This document shows positions 57,085 to 64,000 of a stretch of DNA of 64,000 bases, in pieces; position 1 is the stretch's first letter, and the number at the start of each line of letters is the position of its first letter. Source of the DNA: Kribbella pittospori (GTDB taxonomy: Bacteria > Actinomycetota > Actinomycetes > Propionibacteriales > Kribbellaceae); the NCBI RefSeq assembly GCF_004331465.1, contig NZ_SJKB01000018.1, forward strand, positions 62,001 to 126,000, written 5' to 3'. The notes under the pieces were generated by a model that had not been told where the DNA came from, searched no databases, and was given only the letters and a program-made list of their open reading frames with translations. The position numbers were made by a program, and so were the translations under genes.

Positions 57085-57915
57085 GTGCTGGTGTTGATGG
57101 TGGTGCTCGGGGCCGCGGTGCTGCACGCGACCTGGAACGCGATGGCGCATGGTGCGCCGGACCGGGTCGCCGGGCTCGCACTGTTCGAGCTGGCCGCGGG
57201 GATCATCGGGCTGACCGCGGTGCTCGTGATGGGTCTGCCGCCGGATGGCACCTGGGGCTACATCATCGCGTCCGCCGTGCTGCACCTCGCGTACTTGGGT
57301 GGTCTGTTGGCCTCGTATCAGCTAGGTCAGTTCAGCCAGATGTACCCGCTGGCCCGCGGTACCTCGCCCTGGGTGGTGGCGGTCGTCTCGATCGTCGTAC
57401 TGCATCAGGCGCTGGCGCTGGTCGAGCTGGCCGGAGTGCTGCTGATCTCGGCCGGACTGATCGCACTGGTGTTCATCGGACGGCCGGGGCGGCGGCAGGC
57501 ACCGGCGCTGCTGGCGGCCTGCGGCACCGGGCTGACGATCGCGTCGTACACGGTGGTCGACGGGCTGGCGGTCCACAAGATGCCTGTGCTGACCTACATG
57601 GGCTGGGTGTTCATGCTGCAGGGCTTCCTGATGCCGCTGGTGGTGCTCGCCTGGCGCGGCCCGGGCGTGCTGAAACTGCCGCGCTCGGCGGTGCTGACCG
57701 GGCTCGCCGGTGGCGTGGTGTCGATGGTCGCCTACGGCTTGGTCCTGTGGGCCCAGACGCGCGGCACGCTCGCCGCCATCGCGGCTCTCCGCGAGACCAG
57801 CATCATCTTCGGCGCGATCATCGGTACGGTCTTCTTCGGCGAACGCTTCGGCCCGCGGCGGGCGATCGCCGCGGTGGTTGTCGTCGCCGGGATCGTCCTG
57901 ATCAGCACGGCGTAG
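57085..57915 (+). CDS. EamA-family transporter
   Basis: 276 residues with about ten helices: VLGAAVLHATWNAMAHGAPDRVAGL, YPLARGTSPWVVAVVSIVV, and the second repeat LRETSIIFGAIIGTVFFGERFGPRRAIAAVVVVAGIVLI. This is the RhaT/DMT-like metabolite exporter pattern with the ARGTSP and RETSIIF signatures seen in phosphonate/amino-acid type EamA proteins. GTG start at 57085. Divergent from the MDR gene, 61 bases apart. Confidence 0.87.
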   Translation: MLVLMVVLGAAVLHATWNAMAHGAPDRVAGLALFELAAGIIGLTAVLVMGLPPDGTWGYIIASAVLHLAYLGGLLASYQLGQFSQMYPLARGTSPWVVAVVSIVVLHQALALVELAGVLLISAGLIALVFIGRPGRRQAPALLAACGTGLTIASYTVVDGLAVHKMPVLTYMGWVFMLQGFLMPLVVLAWRGPGVLKLPRSAVLTGLAGGVVSMVAYGLVLWAQTRGTLAAIAALRETSIIFGAIIGTVFFGERFGPRRAIAAVVVVAGIVLISTA

Positions 57916-57917
57916 CT

Positions 57918-57949
57918 GAGTGGGGGTCCTGGGCGGAGGACCCCCACTC
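57918..57949. terminator. Bidirectional terminator between EamA and subtilase genes
   Basis: A perfect 12-bp stem GAGTGGGGGTCC (57918-57929) / GGACCCCCACTC (57938-57949) with an 8-base loop, between convergent stops at 57915 and 57957. Confidence 0.85.
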
Positions 57950-57956
57950 GGACCGG

Positions 57957-59393
57957 TTAGCGGTGTACTGCGTCGAGGGCGTCGGCGATGCCTTCACCGA
58001 AGAAGGCGTTGTTCGCCGTGGTCCCGGTGCAGCGCGCGTCGGGAGTGGTCGGGCAGGCGGTGTCGTCCGCCTCCTGGCGCAGCGCGCGCTCCAGGTCGCG
58101 CGGGCTCCACCACGGGTGCGTCGACTTCATCAGCGCGGCGACACCGGTGACGTGCGGCGACGCCATCGACGTACCGCTCATGTTTCCGTAGCCGCCACCC
58201 GGCAGGGTGGACAGGATCGCGCTGCCCGGGGCGGCGACGTCGATCTTGTTCAGGCCGAAGTTCGAGAAGCCGCTGCGCGCCCTGGCCTGGGTCGTGCTCG
58301 CCACAGTGATCACGCCGGGCAGCTCGGTCGGCATGTCCAGGCAGTTGTTGTTGATCTGCCGGGGGACCGGGGTCGAGTCGTTCGGGCTGGTGTTGTCGGT
58401 GGTCTTGTTGGCCAGGTCGTAGTTCGAGTTGCCGGCGGCCGCGACCGACAGCACTCCGCGATCCGTCGCCCAGGCGTACGCGCGCCGTACCGCTTCCTGG
58501 ACCGCGCCCTGGTCGCCGTTGTCCTTGCACCAGAACTGGAACGGGTCGATGAAGTAGCTGTGGTTGGTGACGTCCATGTGGTGCTCGGCGGCCCAGACGA
58601 TGCCGCAGATCGAGTACTCCGGGTAGATGAAGCCGTCGTCGTTCACCACCTTGACCGACGCGATCCGCACACCGGGCGCGACGCCGACGATGCCGACGCC
58701 GTTGCGGGCCGCGGCGACCGTCCCGGCCACGTGCGTGCCGTGTGAGCTGGTGGTCGGCCGCCAGCCACCCGCAGTGGTGTCCGGTACGCCGTTGTTCACA
58801 CAGTTCACCGAGTCCCTGGCGTCGAAGTTCGGCGCCAGGTCCGGGTGGGTGTCGTCGACACCGCTGTCGTTGATGCCGACCAGCACGCCGCGGGAGCCGT
58901 CGGTGACCGCGTGGGCCTGGTCCGCCTTGATCTGGACCATGTCCCACTGATCGACCTCGCGCGGATCCGGCGCCGGCGCCGCCTCGGTCTCATCCGCCGA
59001 CCCGAGCGCGGCGGCGGACTTCGCCGTACCGACTGGGCCTTCGCTGACCGCGGCGGTGCGGGTCGCGCCGACCGACTGGACCTCCCGGCCGTTCTGGCCC
59101 GCGCGCACGTCGGTGCGGAAGTCCGGGTTGGTCGACTGAGCGACGATCACCCCGAGCTGGCGGTACGACGTCACGACCGTCCCGCCGGCCGCCTGCACGG
59201 CGAGCTCGGCCTTGCGGACGTGACCGGGGGAGGCCTTGGTGTTGACCACGTAGTTCATCAGCGGCCCAGGCGCGGCCGTCGACGCTTGGTCGGACGGTAC
59301 GGCGTGGGCGGTGGCGGCACCGAGTGTCGTCAGAGTGAGCGCAGTGGCAGCCAGACCGGCTGTCCAGCGGCGCGGACGGGAGCTTCGGGACAC
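57957..59393 (-). CDS. Secreted S8-family subtilisin-like serine protease
   Basis: 478 residues. Signal: RSSRPRRWTAGLAATALTLTTLGAATAHA (cleavage about 30). A propeptide-like I9 region follows (about 40-100), then the S8 catalytic triad: Asp in GINDSGVDDTHPD, His in SSHGTHVAG, Ser in GTSMASPHVTG, with oxyanion Asn in AAAGNSNYD. It is secreted and may cleave environmental protein. GTG 59393 with GAGGAGG 5 bases upstream; the frame to 59645 crosses the promoter region and is rejected. Confidence 0.92.
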   Translation of the reverse strand: MSRSSRPRRWTAGLAATALTLTTLGAATAHAVPSDQASTAAPGPLMNYVVNTKASPGHVRKAELAVQAAGGTVVTSYRQLGVIVAQSTNPDFRTDVRAGQNGREVQSVGATRTAAVSEGPVGTAKSAAALGSADETEAAPAPDPREVDQWDMVQIKADQAHAVTDGSRGVLVGINDSGVDDTHPDLAPNFDARDSVNCVNNGVPDTTAGGWRPTTSSHGTHVAGTVAAARNGVGIVGVAPGVRIASVKVVNDDGFIYPEYSICGIVWAAEHHMDVTNHSYFIDPFQFWCKDNGDQGAVQEAVRRAYAWATDRGVLSVAAAGNSNYDLANKTTDNTSPNDSTPVPRQINNNCLDMPTELPGVITVASTTQARARSGFSNFGLNKIDVAAPGSAILSTLPGGGYGNMSGTSMASPHVTGVAALMKSTHPWWSPRDLERALRQEADDTACPTTPDARCTGTTANNAFFGEGIADALDAVHR

Positions 59394-59482
59394 GCTGCCT
59401 CCTCGGAGCGGGGGCCTGGGTGAGGTCGGGCCAGGCTCGGTATCCCGTGACTCTAGAGCGGATTGCGAACCCGCGGAGTTCT

Positions 59483-59590
59483 TCATCCACAACGCAGGGG
59501 AAACCCTGCACTTGTCACTACCTACAGTCCATCTGTTCACACTCAGTTGCCCACATGCTGTGGATCGGCCTGTGGATAACTCGTGGACAA
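59483..59590. other. Cluster of DnaA-box-like sequences
   Basis: In the 283-base divergent gap between the subtilase and GntR genes: TCATCCACA (59483-59491, 8 of 9 to TTATCCACA), TGTGGATCG (59559-59567, minus-strand 7 of 9), TGTGGATAA (59571-59579, minus-strand perfect) and CGTGGACAA (59582-59590, minus strand TTGTCCACG, one off the actinobacterial TTGTCCACA). Three lie in 32 bases. No dnaA/dnaN or AT-rich element nearby, so not oriC. Confidence 0.5.
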
Positions 59591-59623
59591 GCTGGGGAAT
59601 ACCGGGCGGCGGCGGTGGATTAG

Positions 59624-59646
59624 GTTGTGTGTAGGATAGATACAAC
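59624..59646. promoter_or_regulatory. GTTGT-N13-ACAAC dyad over the GntR promoter
   Basis: GTTGT (59624-59628) and ACAAC (59642-59646) flank a TAGGAT -10-like element (59632-59637). A dyad over the promoter of an FCD-GntR gene suggests autoregulation of the regulator and the MFS gene behind it. The N-terminal RBS GGTGGGAG follows at 59666. Confidence 0.55.
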
Positions 59647-59676
59647 AGAGATACCGGTCGTATGGGTGGGAGTTCA

Positions 59677-60414
59677 GTGACAAGCGGGGAGCCGGAGAAC
59701 GGGCCGGCGAGGTCAGCGTTGCAGTTGGGCGAGGAGACCGCGGAGATCGCCCGAGTGGTGGTCGAGGCGGCGCCAGGGGTCGAGAAGATCCCGGCCGCTG
59801 AGCGTGTCTACGCCTACGTGAAGGCGGCAATCCTGGACCGGGTCTACCCGGGCGGCGAGCTGCTCACCGAAGGTGAGCTGGCCACCGCGGTCGGAGTGTC
59901 GCGGACGCCCGTGCGCGAGGCGCTGCTCCGGCTGGAGGAGTCCGGCCTGGTGAAGCTGTACCCGAAGAAGGGCGCCCTCGTTCAGCCGGTGCTGCCGCAG
60001 GAGATCGACGATGTCCTGGAGGCCCGCGAGCTGCTTGAGACGCACGCCGCCGCCAAGGTCTGGCCGCGGCGCAAGCAACTCGTCGAGACCCTGACCCAGC
60101 GCGTCGACGAGATGCGCGAACACCGCCGCAGCGGCGACGCGAAGAGCTTCCTGGAGGCGGACCGAGCCTTCCACGAGGCGATCGTCGGTGCCGCCGGCAA
60201 CCAAATCCTCGCCAAGCTCTACAACAGCCTCCGGGACCGCCAGGTCCGGATGGGCGTGCCCGGCATCGAGATGCAGCCGGCCCGGATGGACAAGTCGATC
60301 ACCGCGCACCAGGAGATGATCGACGCCCTCGGCGGGAACAGTGTGAAGCGGTTCCGCGAACTCGTCGTCGCCCACATCGACACCGCCTCGGCGGACCTGC
60401 GGAGTTCGCGTTGA
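59677..60414 (+). CDS. GntR-family regulator, FadR/FCD type (controls MFS gene)
   Basis: 245 residues. A ~40-residue acidic N-terminal stretch precedes the HTH (PAAERVYAYVKAAILDRVYPGGELLTEGELATAVGVSRTPVREALLRLEESGLVKLYPKKGALVQPV). FCD: EADRAFHEAIVGAAGNQILAKLYNSLRDR and AHQEMIDALGGNSVKRFRELVVAHID, metal-type histidines. GTG 59677 is favoured (GGTGGGAG, 5 bases); ATG 59662 is an alternative. Coupled to the MFS transporter (TTGA overlap). It may sense the transported compound. Confidence 0.9.
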   Translation: MTSGEPENGPARSALQLGEETAEIARVVVEAAPGVEKIPAAERVYAYVKAAILDRVYPGGELLTEGELATAVGVSRTPVREALLRLEESGLVKLYPKKGALVQPVLPQEIDDVLEARELLETHAAAKVWPRRKQLVETLTQRVDEMREHRRSGDAKSFLEADRAFHEAIVGAAGNQILAKLYNSLRDRQVRMGVPGIEMQPARMDKSITAHQEMIDALGGNSVKRFRELVVAHIDTASADLRSSR

Positions 60415-61727
60415 CCGAACTCCTCTTCCCCCTGGGCGGACGGCGCGCCTGGGCGGTGTGGACCACTGCTGTCCTCACCTACCTCGTGACCGTGCTGCAC
60501 CGTGGTTCGATGAGCGTGGCCGGCCTGCAGGCCGCCGAGCGCTTCCACATCTCCGCCTCCGCGCTGGCCAGCTTCACCGTCGTCCAGCTGACCGTGTACG
60601 CCGCCATGCAGGTGCCCGTCGGCGTACTGCTCGACCGGTACGGCTCCAAGCGGCTGCTGATCACCGCGTCCGGACTGCTGTTCGTGGCGCAGACGGCGTT
60701 CAGTCTGGTCGACTCCTACCCGGCTGCGCTCGCGGCCCGCGCCGTACTGGGTGTGGGCGACGCACTGGTGTTCATCAGCGTGCTGCGGGTCGTCATGTCC
60801 TGGTTCCCCGCGTTGCGCCAGCCGGTGATGTCTCAGGCGACCGGAATGCTCGGTGGTCTCGGTGCGATCGTCTCGACCGTGCCGATGTCCGCGGCCTTCC
60901 ATGCCTTCGGCTGGACCACCACGTTTGCCGCGGCCAGTGTGCTCAGCCTGGTGACCGGCGTACTCGTGCTGTTCCTGATCAAGGACACGCCGTACGACGA
61001 GCCGCTGCACCGGACCAAGCAGTCGGTCACCGAGGTGCGGAACAACCTGCGGCGGGCCTGGAAGGAGCCGGGCACACGGCTCGGGCTGTGGACCCACTTC
61101 ACCACCAGCTTCTCCGGCAGCACCTTCGGACTGCTCTGGGGATTCCCGTTCCTGGTGACCGGTGAGGGGCTGGCGCCGACGACTGCCGCGGCGATGCTGG
61201 TCCTGCCGGTGCTAGCTGGTCTCTGCTACGGCCCACTGGTCGGACGCTACGCCGCTCGCTTCCCGTTCTACCGCTCGTGGATCGTGCTGGCCGTGATCGC
61301 GGGGTCGATGACGATGTGGACCGTCGTACTGCTCTGGCCGGGTCAGGCACCGCTGCCGGTGCTCCTGCTGCTGATCGTCGTCCAGGCGGCCGGTGGGCCC
61401 GGGTCGATGCTCGGACTGGACTACGCCCGTACGTTCAACCCGTCCACGCGGTTCGGGGCGGCGAACGGGATGGTCAACACTGGTGGGTTCATCGCCACGC
61501 TGCTGTGTATCGGCATGGTCGGCATCCTGCTCGACGCGTCGTCGGGCGGGGCGCCGCAGACCATCACCGATTTCAAGTGGGCGCTGGCCTTCCAGTACGT
61601 GCTGTGGGCGATCGGCACCCGGCAGATCCTCAGATACCGGCGGAAGGCCCGGGCCACGCTGGCCCGGTACAACCCCGAGATCTACGAGGCGCTGCGGGCC
61701 AACCAGGTCGTCCCACTGAAAGGCTAG
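60411..61727 (+). CDS. MFS transporter
   Basis: 438 residues with 12 helices: VWTTAVLTYLVTVLHRGSMSVAGLQAAERFHISASALASFTVVQLTVYAAMQVPVGVLLDRYGSKRLL (GxxxDRxGxxx motif A) and RAVLGVGDALVFISVLRVVMSWFP. Pattern of the anion/sugar-type major facilitator group (ACS or OFA-like). TTG start overlaps the GntR stop. The substrate is unknown but probably the GntR ligand. A terminator overlaps its stop codon. Confidence 0.87.
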   Translation: MTELLFPLGGRRAWAVWTTAVLTYLVTVLHRGSMSVAGLQAAERFHISASALASFTVVQLTVYAAMQVPVGVLLDRYGSKRLLITASGLLFVAQTAFSLVDSYPAALAARAVLGVGDALVFISVLRVVMSWFPALRQPVMSQATGMLGGLGAIVSTVPMSAAFHAFGWTTTFAAASVLSLVTGVLVLFLIKDTPYDEPLHRTKQSVTEVRNNLRRAWKEPGTRLGLWTHFTTSFSGSTFGLLWGFPFLVTGEGLAPTTAAAMLVLPVLAGLCYGPLVGRYAARFPFYRSWIVLAVIAGSMTMWTVVLLWPGQAPLPVLLLLIVVQAAGGPGSMLGLDYARTFNPSTRFGAANGMVNTGGFIATLLCIGMVGILLDASSGGAPQTITDFKWALAFQYVLWAIGTRQILRYRRKARATLARYNPEIYEALRANQVVPLKG

Positions 61728-61757
61728 GTCGTGTCTGCTGTCCCGCAGACACGACCT
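61726..61757 (+). terminator. Terminator overlapping the MFS stop
   Basis: AGGTCGTGTCTGC (61726-61738), TGTCCC loop, GCAGACACGACCT (61745-61757): a perfect 13-bp stem whose first two bases are the end of the TAG stop. Downstream 61758-61867 has only GTGCCAG direct repeats and the drrA-like RBS. Confidence 0.85.
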
Positions 61758-61867
61758 GCTGCCAGCGGCTGGCACGGGCTGAGACGGCCTGACAGCCGAG
61801 TGCCAGGCCGGTGCCAGGGCGGTGTCGCACGGTAGTCCCAGTGAAGTGATTCCACCGGGAGGAACCG

Positions 61868-62857
61868 ATGACCACAACGAACCAGGTCGCCATCGAGGCT
61901 GTTGGCTTGGTCAAGAAATATGGCAGCACCACCGCCCTGGCCGGCGTCGACCTGAGTGTGCCGACCGGCACCGTGCTCGGGGTCCTCGGGCCGAACGGGG
62001 CCGGCAAGACCACGGCGGTCCGCATCCTCGGCACCCTGCTCCGCCCCGACTCCGGCCACGCCACCGTCGGCGGGTACGACGTCGTCCGCGAGGCCGGCCG
62101 GGTCCGCGAGATCATCGGGCTGACCGGACAGTACGCCTCGGTCGACGAGGACATGTCCGGCCGCCGGAACCTGATCATGATCGGGCGGCTGCTCGGCTAC
62201 TCGCGGGAGCGGTCCCGCGCCAAGGCGGACCAGTTGCTGGAGCGGTTCGAGTTGACCGACGCCGGTGACCGGATCGCGAAGACGTACTCCGGCGGTATGC
62301 GCCGGCGCCTCGACCTGGCCGCCAGCCTGGTCGGCGACCCGAGCATCCTGTACCTGGACGAGCCCACCACCGGTCTCGACCCGCACGCCCGCAACGGCGT
62401 CTGGGAGACGATCCGCAACCTGGTGCTCGACGGGACCACGGTGCTGCTCACCACGCAGTACCTCGAGGAGGCCGACGCACTGGCCGACTCGATCATGGTG
62501 TTCGACAAGGGCCGGGTGGTCGCTTCCGGGCGGCCGGCCGAGCTGAAGGCCCAGGCCGGCAAGCAGTCGCTGGACGTCAGTCCGGCCGAGCCGGCCCACC
62601 TCGAGCGGGTCGCGGCGATCGTCGCCGAGTCGGTCGGCGTACGCCCGACCGTAGACGTGGTGAACACCCGGGTCAGCGCACCGGTCACCGACGGTTCGTC
62701 CATGCCGGTCGTGGTACGCCGCCTCGACGAGGAAGGCATCGCGGTCACCGAACTGGCGCTGCGGCTGCCCAGCCTGGACGAGGTCTTCCTCGCCCTGACC
62801 GGGCACACCGCCGAAGAGAAGAAGTACGACGCTGTCCTGGAAGGAGCGGGCCGATGA
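61868..62857 (+). CDS. ABC transporter ATP-binding protein, DrrA-like
   Basis: 329 residues. Walker A GPNGAGKTT (41-49), Q-loop in GQYASVDEDMSGRRNL, signature YSGGMRRRLDLA, Walker B SILYLDEPTTGLD, and H-loop in LTTQYLEEA. The TTQYLEEADALAD and C-terminal VDVVNTRVSAPVTDG extension are typical of the DrrA subfamily, which exports anthracyclines and other drugs with DrrB. ATG 61868 after GGGAGGA. ATGA overlap with the permease. Confidence 0.93.
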   Translation: MTTTNQVAIEAVGLVKKYGSTTALAGVDLSVPTGTVLGVLGPNGAGKTTAVRILGTLLRPDSGHATVGGYDVVREAGRVREIIGLTGQYASVDEDMSGRRNLIMIGRLLGYSRERSRAKADQLLERFELTDAGDRIAKTYSGGMRRRLDLAASLVGDPSILYLDEPTTGLDPHARNGVWETIRNLVLDGTTVLLTTQYLEEADALADSIMVFDKGRVVASGRPAELKAQAGKQSLDVSPAEPAHLERVAAIVAESVGVRPTVDVVNTRVSAPVTDGSSMPVVVRRLDEEGIAVTELALRLPSLDEVFLALTGHTAEEKKYDAVLEGAGR

Positions 62858-63669
62858 GCACCGCCGTTGTCGATGCCCCGGCCCACGCGGGCCGCCGTAC
62901 CAATCCGTTCGCCTGGGTGCAGCAGAGTCTGACCCTGGCCTGGCGCAACATCGTCCGGATCCGGCAGAACCCGGAAGCCCTGGCGGACGTGACGTTCCAG
63001 CCGATCATCTTCCTGGTGCTGTTCCTGTTCGTCTTCGGCGGCGCGATCGCCCAGGGCGGGACCTGGCACGACTACCTGCCGTACCTCCTGCCCGGCTTGC
63101 TGGTGCAGACCGTCGTGTTCTCCACGATGGGCACCGGGGTGGCGCTGAACGACGACTTCGCCAAGGGAGTCTTCGACCGGTTCCGCAGTCTGCCGATCGC
63201 CCGGATCGCACCGTTGGTGGGTGCCGTGCTCGGTGACGCGGTGCGGTACTCGCTGTCGATCGTGATCCTGATGGGGACCGGTTTCGCGCTCGGGTTCCGG
63301 TTCGGGAACGGGGTCGGGAACGGCCTGCTGGCGCTGGTGATCGTGCTGCTCTTCGCGCTGTCGATGTGCTGGATCTGGGTCTGGCTCGGCCTGACCCTGA
63401 AGACCGCGCAGGGTGTCCAGGGCGTCGCCTTCCTGGTGATGTTCCCACTCACCTTCGGCAGCAACGTCTTCGTCCAGACCAGCACGCTGCCCGGCTTCCT
63501 GCAGGCCTTCGTGAACGTCAACCCGGTCAAGTACCTGGTCGACACCATGCGAGCCCTGATGCTGGGCGGCGACCTCCAGAAGCCGCTCCTCATCACCTTC
63601 GCCTGGATGATCGGCCTGGTAGCAGTCTTCGCCCCCCTAGCCATCCGCGCCTACCGCCGCCGCACCTAA
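62854..63669 (+). CDS. ABC-2 type permease, DrrB-like
   Basis: 271 residues with six helices. N-terminal WVQQSLTLAWRNIVRIRQNPEALADVTFQPIIFLVLFLFVFGGAIA, the DrrB membrane-entry pattern; GDAVRYSLSIVILMGTGFALGFRFGNG; FPLTFGSNVFVQTSTLPGFLQAFVNVNPVKYLVDTMRALMLGG, the conserved ABC-2 C-terminal block. It works with the ATPase as a drug-type exporter in the cytoplasmic membrane. A strong terminator follows. Confidence 0.92.
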   Translation: MSTAVVDAPAHAGRRTNPFAWVQQSLTLAWRNIVRIRQNPEALADVTFQPIIFLVLFLFVFGGAIAQGGTWHDYLPYLLPGLLVQTVVFSTMGTGVALNDDFAKGVFDRFRSLPIARIAPLVGAVLGDAVRYSLSIVILMGTGFALGFRFGNGVGNGLLALVIVLLFALSMCWIWVWLGLTLKTAQGVQGVAFLVMFPLTFGSNVFVQTSTLPGFLQAFVNVNPVKYLVDTMRALMLGGDLQKPLLITFAWMIGLVAVFAPLAIRAYRRRT

Positions 63670-63680
63670 CCCAACCCACA

Positions 63681-63715
63681 CCAAGGGGCCGAAGGAACCT
63701 CCTTCGGCCCCTTGG
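63681..63715. terminator. Perfect 15-bp bidirectional terminator
   Basis: CCAAGGGGCCGAAGG (63681-63695), AACCT loop, perfect complement (63701-63715). It lies 11 bases after the permease stop and just before the convergent partial gene. Confidence 0.9.
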
Positions 63716-63720
63716 TCAGT

Positions 63721-64000
63721 TCAGAGGTGTTCGCCGAAGGCCAGGGGTTGGCGGGTGCAGAGGTAGGTTGCCCAGTGCAACTTTGTGGGGGTGCCGGTGG
63801 GGTCTCGGGTGATGCGGAGGAGTTCGCCCGCTTCGCGGCCGGAGACGGTGCGGTAGGTGTCTTCGGAGATGCGGGCGAAGACGGCGGGCTTGAGGTGTGC
63901 GGGGGCGCCGAGGCCGGCCGCCTCGAGGATGCCGGACTTGACCGAGAAGATGAACGGGCGGCCCTCGGAGAACCACGTGCCGAGGACACCTTCGAGCTCG
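63721..64000 (-). CDS. Uncharacterised C-terminal domain (serine-hydrolase-tail-like), 5' end outside window
   Basis: No start is in the window, but one minus frame is open from 63999 to the stop at 63721-63723 and gives 92 residues: LEGVLGTWFSEGRPFIFSV, AHLKPAVFARISEDTYRTVSG, REAGELLRITRDPTGTPTKLHWATYLCTRQPLAFGEHL. This is a well-ordered beta-rich domain with tryptophans, like the C-terminal domain appended to beta-lactamase-family serine hydrolases in actinobacteria. I infer that by shape, not by a motif. Codon use is coding-like, so it is real. Partial gene. Confidence 0.65.
   Translation of the reverse strand, partial: ELEGVLGTWFSEGRPFIFSVKSGILEAAGLGAPAHLKPAVFARISEDTYRTVSGREAGELLRITRDPTGTPTKLHWATYLCTRQPLAFGEHL

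Noticed and set aside
56151..58745. 864-residue plus-strand open frame
   Set aside because: Crosses antisense of the MDR gene, a wrong frame of EamA and antisense of the subtilase; contains two strong terminators.
59483..59590. Chromosomal origin (oriC)
   Set aside because: Only four box-like sites, no AT-rich unwinding region and no dnaA, dnaN, gyrB or rpmH neighbours.
1..64000. tRNA, rRNA and CRISPR arrays
   Set aside because: No cloverleaf-ending segment with a T-loop GTTCGANTC block, no rRNA core and no regularly spaced direct repeats of CRISPR type were found by eye.

Overview
This is a high-GC actinobacterial chromosome segment. A WhiB-family [4Fe-4S] protein, F420-type luciferase-like oxidoreductases, DUF664/DinB-type thiol-transferase-like proteins, an MprAB/PepD-like stress module, many GTG starts with GTGA/ATGA stop-start overlaps, and leaderless-looking promoters all point to the Actinomycetes. 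The very frequent word CGTAC (Val-Leu written GTA-CTG, Gly-Thr written GGT-ACG) and the gene content suggest Propionibacteriales, most likely Kribbella. That genus call is inference. No tRNA, rRNA, CRISPR, transposase or integrase was seen.

Layout. 1-3.1 kb: partial TetR regulator, DUF664 protein, and a DEAD-box helicase with a structured leader. 3.1-9.3 kb: a CGNR regulator divergent from a phosphotriesterase-like hydrolase with two tandem palindromic operators between them, then small membrane and transport genes, and a cobalamin riboswitch driving cbtB-cbtA and a phosphatase-like gene. 9.34-9.93 kb: a gene-free, roughly 560-bp giant imperfect palindrome packed with small hairpins, the oddest stretch in the window. 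10-16.3 kb: VOC protein, methyltransferase, and a sugar-acid cluster (FCD-GntR, FAH hydrolase, enolase-superfamily dehydratase, lactonase-type amidohydrolase), followed by a Y-family polymerase gene broken by an amber codon. 16-24.5 kb: WhiB, a PhyH dioxygenase with divergent AraC regulator, thioesterase, zinc-ribbon protein, a lipoprotein transpeptidase, mutarotase, LLM oxidoreductase and pirin. 24.5-28.5 kb: HtrA protease, histidine kinase and response regulator, with repeated candidate binding boxes. 28.5-34 kb: formamidase, LLM enzyme, EamA exporter with divergent Lrp regulator, PPi-type phosphofructokinase, LMW tyrosine phosphatase.

34.1-43.1 kb is one translationally coupled catabolic operon: secreted DUF5005/DUF4185-like protein (frameshifted here), FCD-GntR regulator, ABC sugar-type importer, SDR, glucarate-dehydratase-like enzyme and an alpha/alpha-toroid glycoside hydrolase. 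It sits behind a TTGACA promoter with an overlapping palindromic operator. The likely job is import and dehydratase-type catabolism of an oligosaccharide-derived sugar acid. 43.2-50.8 kb: another GntR, a phage-tail-lysozyme/NlpC-like protein paired with a PEGA protein, a DDAH-like enzyme behind an orphan 19-bp palindrome, an aminotransferase and SDR pair, a secreted protein made of two 70-residue repeats, and an EamA exporter. 51-56 kb: secreted phytase-like beta-propeller and a bkdABC-type branched-chain 2-oxoacid dehydrogenase operon. 56-64 kb: MDR oxidoreductase, EamA, secreted subtilase, FCD-GntR with MFS exporter, DrrAB-type ABC exporter, and the 3' end of a further gene.

Start sites were chosen by ribosome-binding site, overlap with the upstream stop, and domain boundaries. 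Many of the longest alternative open frames are antisense shadows typical of high-GC DNA.
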